From contig DKGK01000034.1 of the NCBI GenBank assembly GCA_002453265.1, positions 4,927-14,053 of the forward strand: 9,127 nucleotides of DNA, in the 5' to 3' direction. This document shows, in pieces, positions 1 through 6,535 of this stretch. Position numbers and translations under genes: made by a program. The number at the start of each line of letters is the position of its first letter. Within the stretch, counting starts at the first letter, position 1. Under the pieces are notes generated by a model. It ran no database searches. It saw nothing but the letters and a program-made list of their open reading frames with translations, and was not told the DNA's origin. This DNA is from Flavobacteriales bacterium UBA6772. Lineage in GTDB: Bacteria; Bacteroidota; Bacteroidia; Flavobacteriales; UBA7430.

Positions 1-393
1 TACAATGATTTTGACGCTGCTTTTGTAGCTTCAGAAACGGAAGCTAGAATTGCTGTAATTGAAAAAGATAATATTGAGTTAGCGCGTTTAGGTAAAACAC
101 TTAAAAACGTTCCTCAGTTTATTTCAATGTCTCAATTATCTGATGCTGTTATAGCAGATGCTAAAGCGGCTATTGAAGCTCAATTGCAAGCTGAAGGTAA
201 ACCTGAGAAAATCTGGGACAAAATTGTTCCTGGAAAAGTAACTCGTTTCATTGCAGATAATACTACTTTAGATCAAGAAATGTGTCTTTTAGACCAAGAC
301 TTTATCAAGGACGAAAAATTGAATGTTGCAGGCTATATCGCTACTTATGGTGAGGTTGCTATTGCAGCATTTAAAAGAGTAGCTCTAGGTTAA
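1..393 (+). CDS. tsf: Elongation factor Ts, C-terminal part (5' end outside window)
   Basis: EF-Ts is the cytoplasmic guanine-nucleotide exchange factor that reloads EF-Tu with GTP during translation. The open frame runs from base 1 without a stop to TAA at 391-393, giving 130 residues of the C-terminal dimerisation/core region. Features seen include the stretch EGKPEKIWDKIVPGKVTRF, typical of the EF-Ts C-terminal half, followed by the 'LLDQDFIKD' segment that precedes the final domain, and an end in FKRVALG. An internal ATG at 127 opens the same frame, but residues upstream (for example AFVASETEARIAVIEKDNIELARLGKTL split across 1-111) are also EF-Ts-like, so the gene simply enters from the left edge. 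The following genes pyrH and frr reproduce the widespread rpsB-tsf-pyrH-frr order, which supports the call; here a terminator and a new promoter separate tsf from pyrH. Confidence 0.93.
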   Translation, partial: YNDFDAAFVASETEARIAVIEKDNIELARLGKTLKNVPQFISMSQLSDAVIADAKAAIEAQLQAEGKPEKIWDKIVPGKVTRFIADNTTLDQEMCLLDQDFIKDEKLNVAGYIATYGEVAIAAFKRVALG

Positions 394-414
394 TCTTTGT
401 TTTCCAATACATAT

Positions 415-443
415 AAAGCCACTCTTTTTGAGTGGTTTTTTTT
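415..443 (+). terminator. Rho-independent terminator after tsf
   Basis: An inverted repeat pairs AAAGCCACTC (415-424) with GAGTGGTTTT (430-439) around a 5-nt TTTTT loop (425-429). This gives a 10-bp stem with one G-T wobble, and the T run continues to 443. It lies 22 bases past the tsf stop and is correctly oriented to end the upstream ribosomal/tsf transcript. It implies that pyrH needs its own promoter. Confidence 0.88.
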
Positions 444-491
444 GTGCTTAAATTTTCTGAAATACTTAATTTTTACTTTCAACGATTTAGC

Positions 492-499
492 TATCTTTG
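492..499 (+). promoter_or_regulatory. Bacteroidota-type -7 box for pyrH-frr
   Basis: TATCTTTG matches the TAnnTTTG -7 consensus known for the primary sigma factor of Bacteroidota. It lies between the tsf terminator and pyrH, with its final G 28 bases before the pyrH ATG. The expected transcription start near 504-507 would give a short leader of about 20 bases. The -33 region is poor: there is only a T-rich stretch near 467-480 and no clean TTTG. The call therefore rests on the -7 match and its position. Confidence 0.6.
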
Positions 500-526
500 A
501 AAAACTTTTCTCAATAGCACAGAACA

Positions 527-1234
527 ATGAAATATAAAAGAATTCTTCTTAAACTTAGTGGTGAAGCCCTTATGGGTGATGGTGAATACGGGATATCTCC
601 CGATAAAATTGCCGAGTACGCTAGGGATATTCAAACGATTGTTGACCTCGGTTGCGAGGTTGCTATAGTAATTGGTGGTGGTAATATCTTTCGTGGTGTG
701 CAAGCGGCTAATAGTGGAATGGATAGAGTTCAAGGAGATTATATGGGTATGCTAGCAACTGTAATAAACGGTTTAGCGCTTCAGTCTTCTTTAGAACATA
801 TTAAGGTGAAAACCCGTTTAATGTCTGCCATTAAAATGGACGAAATTGCAGAGCCTTTTATTCGCCGTAGAGCTATAAGACATCTCGAAAGAGGCAGAGT
901 TGTTATTTTTTCTGCAGGTACAGGAAATCCATATTTTACTACAGATACTGCTGCTACACTTAGAGCTATTGAAGTTGAAGCTGATGTTATTCTTAAAGGA
1001 ACTCGTGTAGATGGTATTTATACTGCCGATCCAGAAAAAGATCCTAAAGCTACAAAATACGAGACTATTACTTTTGATGAAGTTTATAGCAAAGGTTTAA
1101 ACGTTATGGACATGACTGCTTTTACATTGTGTAATGAAAATAAATTGCCAATTATGGTGTTTAATATGAACACTCCAGGGAATTTATTAAATGCTGTTCA
1201 AGGAAAAGAAATTGGTACTTTAGTTACTTTTTAG
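527..1234 (+). CDS. pyrH: Uridylate kinase (UMP kinase)
   Basis: PyrH phosphorylates UMP to UDP with ATP in the cytoplasm, the first committed kinase step of pyrimidine nucleotide synthesis; bacterial enzymes are hexamers of the amino-acid-kinase fold. At 235 residues it has the normal family length. Motifs appear in order: the N-terminal ATP/phosphate loop KLSGEALMG (residues 9-17), GGGNIFRG (51-58), the UMP-site region [13 protein letters not shown] (70-82), [12 protein letters not shown] (131-142), [13 protein letters not shown] (157-169), and [12 protein letters not shown] near 191-202. The ATG at 527 places the first beta-strand and KLSG motif at the usual distance, so the start is secure. 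No Shine-Dalgarno is visible, only an A-rich stretch before the ATG. frr follows after 19 bases, consistent with co-transcription from the promoter at 492-499. Pyrimidine synthesis control by UTP is known for the family but cannot be read here. Confidence 0.97.
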   Translation: MKYKRILLKLSGEALMGDGEYGISPDKIAEYARDIQTIVDLGCEVAIVIGGGNIFRGVQAANSGMDRVQGDYMGMLATVINGLALQSSLEHIKVKTRLMSAIKMDEIAEPFIRRRAIRHLERGRVVIFSAGTGNPYFTTDTAATLRAIEVEADVILKGTRVDGIYTADPEKDPKATKYETITFDEVYSKGLNVMDMTAFTLCNENKLPIMVFNMNTPGNLLNAVQGKEIGTLVTF

Positions 1235-1253
1235 TACTTAAAAGAGATATAAG

Positions 1254-1817
1254 ATGAACGATGAAGTAGAGTTTTGTTTAGATAGTGCAAACGAAAGTAT
1301 GGGTAAAGCAATGATCCATTTCGATGCTGAACTTTTGAAAATTAGAGCAGGTAGAGCGAATCCTCAAATGCTTTCGGGTGTTATGGTAGATTACTATGGT
1401 TCTATGACCGCTTTGCCTCAAGTTGCAAATGTTGGTACTCCAGATGCACGTACTCTTACTGTGCAACCTTGGGAAAAAGGAATGTTAGCTGCAATAAATA
1501 AAGCCATTATAAATTCGAACTTAGGATTTAGTCCTATGGACAACGGCGAAATGTTAATTATTAATATTCCACCATTAACAGAAGAACGTCGTGTTGAATT
1601 AGTAAAACGTTCTAAAGGAGAATCTGAAAATTGCAAAGTAGTAATCCGTTCTGCTCGTAAAGACGCGAACGATGAAATTAAAAAATTGGCCAAAGATGGT
1701 TTAGCAGAAGATCTTGCTAAAGACGCCGAAGCCTCTATTCAAAAACTTACCGACACCTATATTACCAAAGTTGAGTCCGTTCTAAAAGTAAAGGATGCCG
1801 AAATTATGAAGGTGTAA
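1254..1817 (+). CDS. frr: Ribosome recycling factor
   Basis: RRF works with EF-G to split the post-termination ribosome so that subunits can be reused; it is cytoplasmic and essential. The protein has 187 residues against a usual length of about 185. It shows the RRF signature LLKIRAGRANPQML (27-40) in the first long helix, followed by the domain II beta-rich part (VDYYGSMTALPQVANV) and PPLTEERRVELVK, which returns to the three-helix bundle. It ends in EIMKV, a tail common in Bacteroidota homologues by recall. It starts 19 bases after the pyrH stop; the spacer holds at most a weak purine tract (AAAAGAGA) and no strong ribosome site. A terminator begins 4 bases after its stop, so pyrH-frr forms a two-gene unit. 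Confidence 0.97.
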   Translation: MNDEVEFCLDSANESMGKAMIHFDAELLKIRAGRANPQMLSGVMVDYYGSMTALPQVANVGTPDARTLTVQPWEKGMLAAINKAIINSNLGFSPMDNGEMLIINIPPLTEERRVELVKRSKGESENCKVVIRSARKDANDEIKKLAKDGLAEDLAKDAEASIQKLTDTYITKVESVLKVKDAEIMKV

Positions 1818-1821
1818 TTTG

Positions 1822-1843
1822 AGCAAGCTTCGGCTTGCTTTTT
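1822..1843 (+). terminator. Rho-independent terminator after frr with C(UUCG)G loop
   Basis: AGCAAGC (1822-1828) pairs perfectly with GCTTGCT (1833-1839) around a TTCG loop. This forms the extra-stable C(UUCG)G tetraloop, and the T run extends to 1843. It closes the pyrH-frr transcript. The hairpin lies only about 30 bases before the next ATG (1874), leaving little room for a separate promoter. Confidence 0.87.
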
Positions 1844-1857
1844 CTATTTTATTTAAC

Positions 1858-1871
1858 AGCGATTAGCGATT
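1858..1871 (+). repeat. Tandem AGCGATT duplication in front of the transporter start
   Basis: The heptamer AGCGATT occurs twice back to back (1858-1864 and 1865-1871), ending two bases before the ATG at 1874. It occupies the place where a ribosome site would be. It may be a chance replication slip or a small regulatory element; the sequence alone does not decide. Confidence 0.6.
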
Positions 1872-1873
1872 TT

Positions 1874-4261
1874 ATGTGGGCAAATATTTCACGATTTATT
1901 CTTAGAAATAAATTATTTTTATTAATCGCTTTATTGGTTGCCACTATTTTTATGGCCAATAAAGCCAAAGATGTATTATTCTCTTACGAGTTTATGCCTT
2001 TGTTGCCCGCAGACGATCCTGTTTACGTAGAATATCAAGATTTTTTAAATTATTTTGGTCAAGAAGGAAATGTTCTGGTTGTAGGTTTTCAAACAGACTC
2101 CTTGTTTGAATTAGAGAAGTTTAATGCTTTATACGATTTAAATACGGAGCTTAATAAGTTAAGAGGAGTTGAATCTCTTGTTTCTCTTTTGCAAGCTCAA
2201 AACATGGTTAAAAATCAACAAACGAAGTCTTTTCAGTTTGTGCCAGTTTGTCTTGATAGAATTGAAAATGAAGCAGAGCTAAAGTCTATTAAAGAAGAGT
2301 TTGATTCACTTCCATTCTACAAAGGTTTGTTCTATAATACCGAGACTAATGCCTATTTAATGGCATTAACACTCAATAAATCTATATTAGCTTCTAAGGA
2401 TAGAGTTGGTTTAATTCAATCTATTGAAGATCTTATTAATCCTTTTGCTCTTCATACAAATATAAATGTACACTATTCTGGACTGCCCTATATTAGAACC
2501 AAAAGCACTATAAAAACTAAGGCAGAGGTACAGATGTTTATCTTCTTAGCTCTGGCGGTTACTGCCTTAATCATGCTATTGTTCTTTCGTTCTTTTTCTG
2601 CCATGTTCTATTCCATGCTTGTAGTAGGAATTGGTGTTATTTGGGCAATAGGAACTATTTCTTTGTTGGGCTTTAAGATTACTATTTTAACAGCACTTAT
2701 CCCTCCTTTAATAATTGTTATTGGTATTCCAAATTGTATATTTTTACTCAATAAATACCATACCGAATTTAAGCAACATGGAAATAAGATTAAGGCTTTA
2801 AATAGAGTAATTCAAAAAGTAGGGAATGCTACCTTTATGACTAATGCGACTACCGCCGCAGGTTTTGCTACGTTTGTAATTACACAAACACAGATTCTCG
2901 TTGAATTTGGTATTGTTGCTTCTATTAATATATTGTTGGTATTCTTTATCTCAATGATAATTATTCCTTCTATTTATAGTTATTTACCAGCACCAAAAGA
3001 GCGTCACCTTTCTCATCTGGAAAGAACCTGGGTTAATAATTTAACTGCCTGGATGGAAAAGGTAGTTCTTTATGACAGAAAAAATGTTTATATTTTTACA
3101 GCTTCTTTATTAATAGTTGCTTTTTACGGGGTTTCTAAAATACAAACTACCGGGAATATTGTAGATGATATACCAAAAGACGATCCTATTTATTTAGACC
3201 TTCAATTTTTTGAAGAACATTTTTCGGGTGTTATGCCTTTTGAAATTATGGTGGATACCCATAAAAAAAATGGTGTAAATAAATTATCAACTCTTAAAAG
3301 AATTGAACAACTAGAAAAAGTTCTTGCAGTTTATCCTGAAATATCTAGCACTACTTCAATCGTAAATTTAGCTAAATTTTCTAAGCAAGCTTATTATAAT
3401 GGGAATCCAGATTATTATAGCTTGCCTTCTTCTCAAGAGAAGAACTTCATTCTTAAATATGCAAAAAACTCTGTAACTGGAGAGAATGATTTGTTTAAGA
3501 GCTTTATGGATTCTACCAATAGCGTCGCAAGGGTTTCGGCTAGAATGAAAGATATTGGCACAAAGCAAATGCGTGCCCTTAGAGACTCTATTCAACCTCA
3601 AATTGATGCAATATTTAATCCTAAAAAGTACGATGTTTCTATAACAGGTACAAGCGTATTGTTTTTAGAGGGAACAACCTATTTAGTCCATAATCTGTTT
3701 AGTAGCTTGCTGCTAGCCATAGGATTAATAGCAATATTAATGGCGTGGATGTTCTCATCTTCCAGAATGGTAGTGGTTTCTTTGTTACCTAACCTTATAC
3801 CTTTAGTACTTACTGGAGCTTTAATGGGCTACTTTGGGATTTCAATAAAACCCTCTACTATTTTGGTTTTTAGTATTGCCTTTGGTATTTCTATAGACGA
3901 TACCATCCACTTTTTGGCCAAATACCGGCAAGAGTTAAAAGCCAATAATTGGAATATTCGTATTGCTGTAATTAACGCATTACGCGAAACAGGCGTAAGT
4001 ATGTTTTATACTTCAATAGTTCTCTTCTTTGGTTTTTCTATATTTATAGCTTCAGACTTTGGTGGAACTGTAGCCTTAGGATTATTGGTTTCTGTAACCC
4101 TCTTATTTGCCATGTTGGCAAACTTGCTTTTACTTCCTTCTTTATTGCTTTCTTTAGAGCGTATTATTACGACCCGTTCTTTTAATGAACCTCTAATAGA
4201 TATTTTAGACGAAGAAGAAGATATAGAGTTAGACGCTTTAACCATACGTAAAAATACTTAA
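1874..4261 (+). CDS. RND superfamily (MMPL/patched-like) transporter
   Basis: This is an inner-membrane exporter of the RND superfamily, in the branch that includes MmpL and hopanoid-type lipid transporters; the substrate is unknown. It has 795 residues in two tandem halves. Each half has one membrane segment (about 12-27; 405-420), a periplasmic domain, then a block of five (about 221-371; 606-760). The duplication is visible in [18 protein letters not shown] (44-61) against [18 protein letters not shown] (433-450). The C-terminal half carries the acidic pair in [10 protein letters not shown] (Asp675, Asp676); the aligned N-terminal position reads GIPNCIF (Pro286, Asn287). A cytoplasmic acidic tail (779-787) ends the protein. 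I chose ATG 1874 because the frame extends upstream only to a TTG at 1835 inside the frr terminator stem, and [17 protein letters not shown] is a typical opening for these proteins. rmlA starts 1 base after the stop, so they are co-transcribed. Family membership is certain; lipid export is inferred. Confidence 0.9.
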   Translation: MWANISRFILRNKLFLLIALLVATIFMANKAKDVLFSYEFMPLLPADDPVYVEYQDFLNYFGQEGNVLVVGFQTDSLFELEKFNALYDLNTELNKLRGVESLVSLLQAQNMVKNQQTKSFQFVPVCLDRIENEAELKSIKEEFDSLPFYKGLFYNTETNAYLMALTLNKSILASKDRVGLIQSIEDLINPFALHTNINVHYSGLPYIRTKSTIKTKAEVQMFIFLALAVTALIMLLFFRSFSAMFYSMLVVGIGVIWAIGTISLLGFKITILTALIPPLIIVIGIPNCIFLLNKYHTEFKQHGNKIKALNRVIQKVGNATFMTNATTAAGFATFVITQTQILVEFGIVASINILLVFFISMIIIPSIYSYLPAPKERHLSHLERTWVNNLTAWMEKVVLYDRKNVYIFTASLLIVAFYGVSKIQTTGNIVDDIPKDDPIYLDLQFFEEHFSGVMPFEIMVDTHKKNGVNKLSTLKRIEQLEKVLAVYPEISSTTSIVNLAKFSKQAYYNGNPDYYSLPSSQEKNFILKYAKNSVTGENDLFKSFMDSTNSVARVSARMKDIGTKQMRALRDSIQPQIDAIFNPKKYDVSITGTSVLFLEGTTYLVHNLFSSLLLAIGLIAILMAWMFSSSRMVVVSLLPNLIPLVLTGALMGYFGISIKPSTILVFSIAFGISIDDTIHFLAKYRQELKANNWNIRIAVINALRETGVSMFYTSIVLFFGFSIFIASDFGGTVALGLLVSVTLLFAMLANLLLLPSLLLSLERIITTRSFNEPLIDILDEEEDIELDALTIRKNT

Positions 4262-4262
4262 T

Positions 4263-5123
4263 ATGAAAGGTATAATTTTAGCAGGTGGATCTGGAACACG
4301 TTTGCACCCTCTTACTTTATCGGTTAGTAAGCAGTTAATGCCAGTGTACGATAAACCCATGATTTATTATCCGCTTTCTACACTTTTGCAAGCTGGAATT
4401 TCGGAAATACTTATTATTTCTACGCCTCATGATATGCCTGCCTTTAAAAAACTTTTAGGCGACGGTTCTTCATTAGGATGTAAATTTGAATATGCAATTC
4501 AAGAAGTTCCTAATGGATTGGCACAAGCTTTTGTTATTGGAGAAGATTTTATTGGAAATGATCCTGTAGCCTTAATTCTAGGGGATAATATATTTTACGG
4601 GGCAGGAATGTCCACTTTGCTTAAACAGCATAATAAGCCAAATGGAGGCGTGATTTTTGCTTACCATGTCTCAGATCCAGAACGGTATGGTGTTGTAGAG
4701 TTTAATGCTGACTTTAAAGCTATTTCTATAGAAGAAAAGCCTGTAATTCCTATGTCAAATTATGCAGTTCCTGGATTGTATTTTTACGATAATATGGTGG
4801 TGGAAATTGCTAAAACGCTCAAACCTTCAGCTCGTGGTGAATACGAAATTACAGATATAAATAAAGAATACCTTCGCCGAGAAAAACTACAAGTAGGAAT
4901 TCTCGATAGAGGTACTGCCTGGCTAGATACAGGAACCTTTGCTTCTTTAATGCAAGCTGGACAATTTGTCCAGGTTTTAGAAGAGCGTCAAGGATTAAAA
5001 GTGGGCTGTATAGAAGAAGATGCATATCGTGCAGGCTTTATCGATATACAACAGTTAAAGGAACTTGCTAAGCCATTATTGAAAAGTGGCTACGGGAAAT
5101 ATTTGATGAGAATAGATGCATAA
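4263..5123 (+). CDS. rmlA: Glucose-1-phosphate thymidylyltransferase
   Basis: RmlA (RfbA) joins dTTP and glucose-1-phosphate to give dTDP-glucose and pyrophosphate, the first step towards dTDP-L-rhamnose and other dTDP-deoxysugars for surface glycans or glycolipids; it is cytoplasmic. The 286 residues match the usual length. The nucleotidyltransferase signature [11 protein letters not shown] (8-18) is followed by [18 protein letters not shown] (22-39), the metal-binding GDN (107-109), EEKP (157-160) and WLDTGTF (220-226), and the C-terminal region expected of the long RmlA type. The ATG overlaps nothing and lies one base after the transporter stop. The 3' end overlaps the prenyl synthase by 8 bases. 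rmlB, rmlC and rmlD are absent from the window, so the pathway must be completed elsewhere. dTDP-rhamnose feedback inhibition is family knowledge. The call is firm at family level. Confidence 0.95.
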   Translation: MKGIILAGGSGTRLHPLTLSVSKQLMPVYDKPMIYYPLSTLLQAGISEILIISTPHDMPAFKKLLGDGSSLGCKFEYAIQEVPNGLAQAFVIGEDFIGNDPVALILGDNIFYGAGMSTLLKQHNKPNGGVIFAYHVSDPERYGVVEFNADFKAISIEEKPVIPMSNYAVPGLYFYDNMVVEIAKTLKPSARGEYEITDINKEYLRREKLQVGILDRGTAWLDTGTFASLMQAGQFVQVLEERQGLKVGCIEEDAYRAGFIDIQQLKELAKPLLKSGYGKYLMRIDA

Positions 5124-6099
5124 TTTAAAGTCGATTACAGAATTACAAGAAATGTTACAAGTTTCTTTGGAACAAACTTCTTTTCTGGCTGAGCCTAAAG
5201 AGTTGTACGAACCGATTTCTTATATTCTTCGTTTAGGAGGAAAGCGTTTAAGACCTGCTCTGGTTCTTATGGCTGCAGATATGTACAATTACGACCTTAA
5301 AAAAGCTCTTCCTCAGGCTGTAGGAATTGAGTTGTTTCATAACTTTACCTTAATGCACGACGATATTATGGACGAGGCTCCTCTGCGAAGAGGAATGACA
5401 ACCGTACACGAAAAATGGGATGCCAACATAGGGATTTTATCAGGTGATGCATTGTTTGTGAAAGCCTATCAGTCTATTGTTAAAACAGATTCAAAGTATC
5501 TGCCAGCTTTAATTGATTTGTTTAACCAAACAGCATTAGAGGTTTGCGAGGGTCAGCAGTATGATATGAATTTTGAAACTCAAGATGATGTTTCTATGCT
5601 TTTGTATTTGAAGATGATTAAGTTTAAAACGGCTGTACTTTTGGCTTGTGCCTTAAAATCGGGTGCATTGGTAGCTGATGCATCTGCTAAAGATCAACAA
5701 CATTTATACGATTTTGGAATTCATATAGGATTGGCTTTTCAGCTAATGGATGATATATTGGATGTATATGGAGCTCAAAAAGATTTTGGGAAACAAATTG
5801 CTGGAGATATATTATCTAATAAAAAAACCTGCCTGTATATTACAGCCTACGAAATGGCTAATAGCAATCAGTTAAAAGTATTAGATTACTATTTTACTGC
5901 TGTAGATTTTGATCCTCAAGAAAAAATTATTAAAGTAATGGAAGTGTATTCGGAGTTGAATGTTAAGTTGTTATGTAAGAACATGATGGAAGAACATTTT
6001 GCAATAGCCCAAACACATTTACAAGACTTAGAAGTAAGCGAAGAAAGAAAAGCTACACTTCAAGAATTTACTCAACTCCTAATGGTTAGAGTAAAGTAA
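5116..6099 (+). CDS. All-trans polyprenyl diphosphate synthase
   Basis: This cytoplasmic enzyme condenses isopentenyl diphosphate onto an allylic diphosphate to build linear isoprenoids used for menaquinone, carotenoids or other prenyl lipids. The 327 residues form the all-helical class I prenyltransferase fold. Visible motifs are GGKRLRP (41-47), the first aspartate-rich motif DDIMD (82-86) followed by RRG (91-93), EGQQYD (145-150), Lys171-Thr172, the second aspartate-rich motif DDILD (212-216), and GDILSNKKT (230-238). Phe77 lies five residues before the first Asp and there is no insertion in DDxxD, a pattern associated with medium products such as C20 rather than very long chains; this is a weak prediction. 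ATG 5116 lies inside the last codons of rmlA (8-base overlap), and the next gene overlaps by 1 base, so translation is probably coupled. Product length, and hence a name such as ispA or crtE, is not assignable. Confidence 0.93.
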   Translation: MHNLKSITELQEMLQVSLEQTSFLAEPKELYEPISYILRLGGKRLRPALVLMAADMYNYDLKKALPQAVGIELFHNFTLMHDDIMDEAPLRRGMTTVHEKWDANIGILSGDALFVKAYQSIVKTDSKYLPALIDLFNQTALEVCEGQQYDMNFETQDDVSMLLYLKMIKFKTAVLLACALKSGALVADASAKDQQHLYDFGIHIGLAFQLMDDILDVYGAQKDFGKQIAGDILSNKKTCLYITAYEMANSNQLKVLDYYFTAVDFDPQEKIIKVMEVYSELNVKLLCKNMMEEHFAIAQTHLQDLEVSEERKATLQEFTQLLMVRVK

Positions 6100-6494
6100 T
6101 GAACTTCGAACTTCAAAATATCGAAGATTATACGAAGGATTTAGTTTGGATGCTAAAAGCTACTATACAGGTAGAAAAAGAATTCTGTGTTGAGAATTGG
6201 GTTCTAATAAAGCCAATAAATGCTCAAACGGCTTTTGAGGATATTGCCGTTCAAGTACACAAAAAATTAGCCAATTTAATCAAGTTAAAAGGAGATTCAT
6301 TTGTAAAACACTTGTTGTACACAATTGATATTTCTGAAGCTCAGGTTGCTAAAGCATTAGTTTTAGAGGTAGATATCGAATTCTCTAGGTTACTCGCAAA
6401 GTTAATTGTTAGACGTTGCCTACAAAAAGTACTGATTAGAAACTATTATAAAAGCCCTGAAAAATTCGCTTTGGGCAACAGCTTAGAAGAATAA
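6099..6494 (+). CDS. Hypothetical protein, 131 residues
   Basis: I do not recognise this protein. It starts at an ATG sharing one base with the stop of the prenyl synthase (TAATG), so its translation very likely depends on that gene; it is the last gene of the four-gene block. No signal peptide, membrane segment or metal-binding cluster is visible. The N-terminus (residues 1-25) looks helical, and a short strand-like part (VENWVLIKPI, 31-40) follows. A long, probably helical region full of Leu, Ile and Lys then spans about 43-115, including HLLYTIDISEAQVAKAL (71-87) and the basic LIVRRCLQKVLIRNYYK (102-118). Two of the cysteines (30, 107) are isolated. It is cytoplasmic by appearance. A small non-catalytic partner of the prenyl synthase is conceivable because two-subunit prenyl synthases exist in some bacteria, but no sequence feature supports this. 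Coding status is well supported by its coupling, composition and intact frame. Confidence 0.82.
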   Translation: MNFELQNIEDYTKDLVWMLKATIQVEKEFCVENWVLIKPINAQTAFEDIAVQVHKKLANLIKLKGDSFVKHLLYTIDISEAQVAKALVLEVDIEFSRLLAKLIVRRCLQKVLIRNYYKSPEKFALGNSLEE

Positions 6495-6500
6495 ATTATT

Positions 6501-6508
6501 TATTTTTG
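6501..6508 (+). promoter_or_regulatory. Bacteroidota-type -7 box for sucA
   Basis: TATTTTTG matches TAnnTTTG exactly and lies between the stop of the 131-residue gene and sucA. Its last G is 28 bases before the sucA ATG, the same spacing as the pyrH box. The nearest upstream TTTG (6470-6473) is 27 bases away, longer than the usual spacer of roughly 17-23, so the -33 element is weak or absent. No terminator separates the upstream block, so read-through into sucA is also possible. Confidence 0.57.
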
Positions 6509-6522
6509 CTGTGAATTTTTGC
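6502..6522 (+). repeat. Short direct repeat ATTTTTGC in sucA leader
   Basis: ATTTTTGC occurs at 6502-6509, overlapping the -7 box, and again at 6515-6522, 13 bases later near the expected transcription start. In an AT-rich leader this may be chance. It could also provide two alternative -7 positions or an operator half-site pair. Confidence 0.4.
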
Positions 6523-6535
6523 GTTTAAGAAAACG

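Noticed and set aside
127..393. Independent 88-residue gene starting at ATG 127
   Set aside because: The same frame is open to base 1 and encodes EF-Ts sequence upstream, so this ATG is an internal methionine.
491..733. Antisense open frame of 80 codons over the pyrH start
   Set aside because: It lies opposite a clear pyrH gene and its promoter, has no recognisable motif and reflects the codon composition of pyrH.
1815..1821. TAATTTG as a -7 promoter box for the transporter
   Set aside because: It is one base short of TAnnTTTG, overlaps the frr stop region and would start transcription within the terminator hairpin.
4006..4245. Antisense open frame over the end of the transporter gene
   Set aside because: Its Ser/Lys-rich translation is a mirror of hydrophobic membrane segments and the acidic tail on the + strand.
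6450..6535. Terminator between the 131-residue gene and sucA
   Set aside because: I looked for an inverted repeat followed by a T run on the + strand and found no convincing stem; the T runs there belong to the promoter region.
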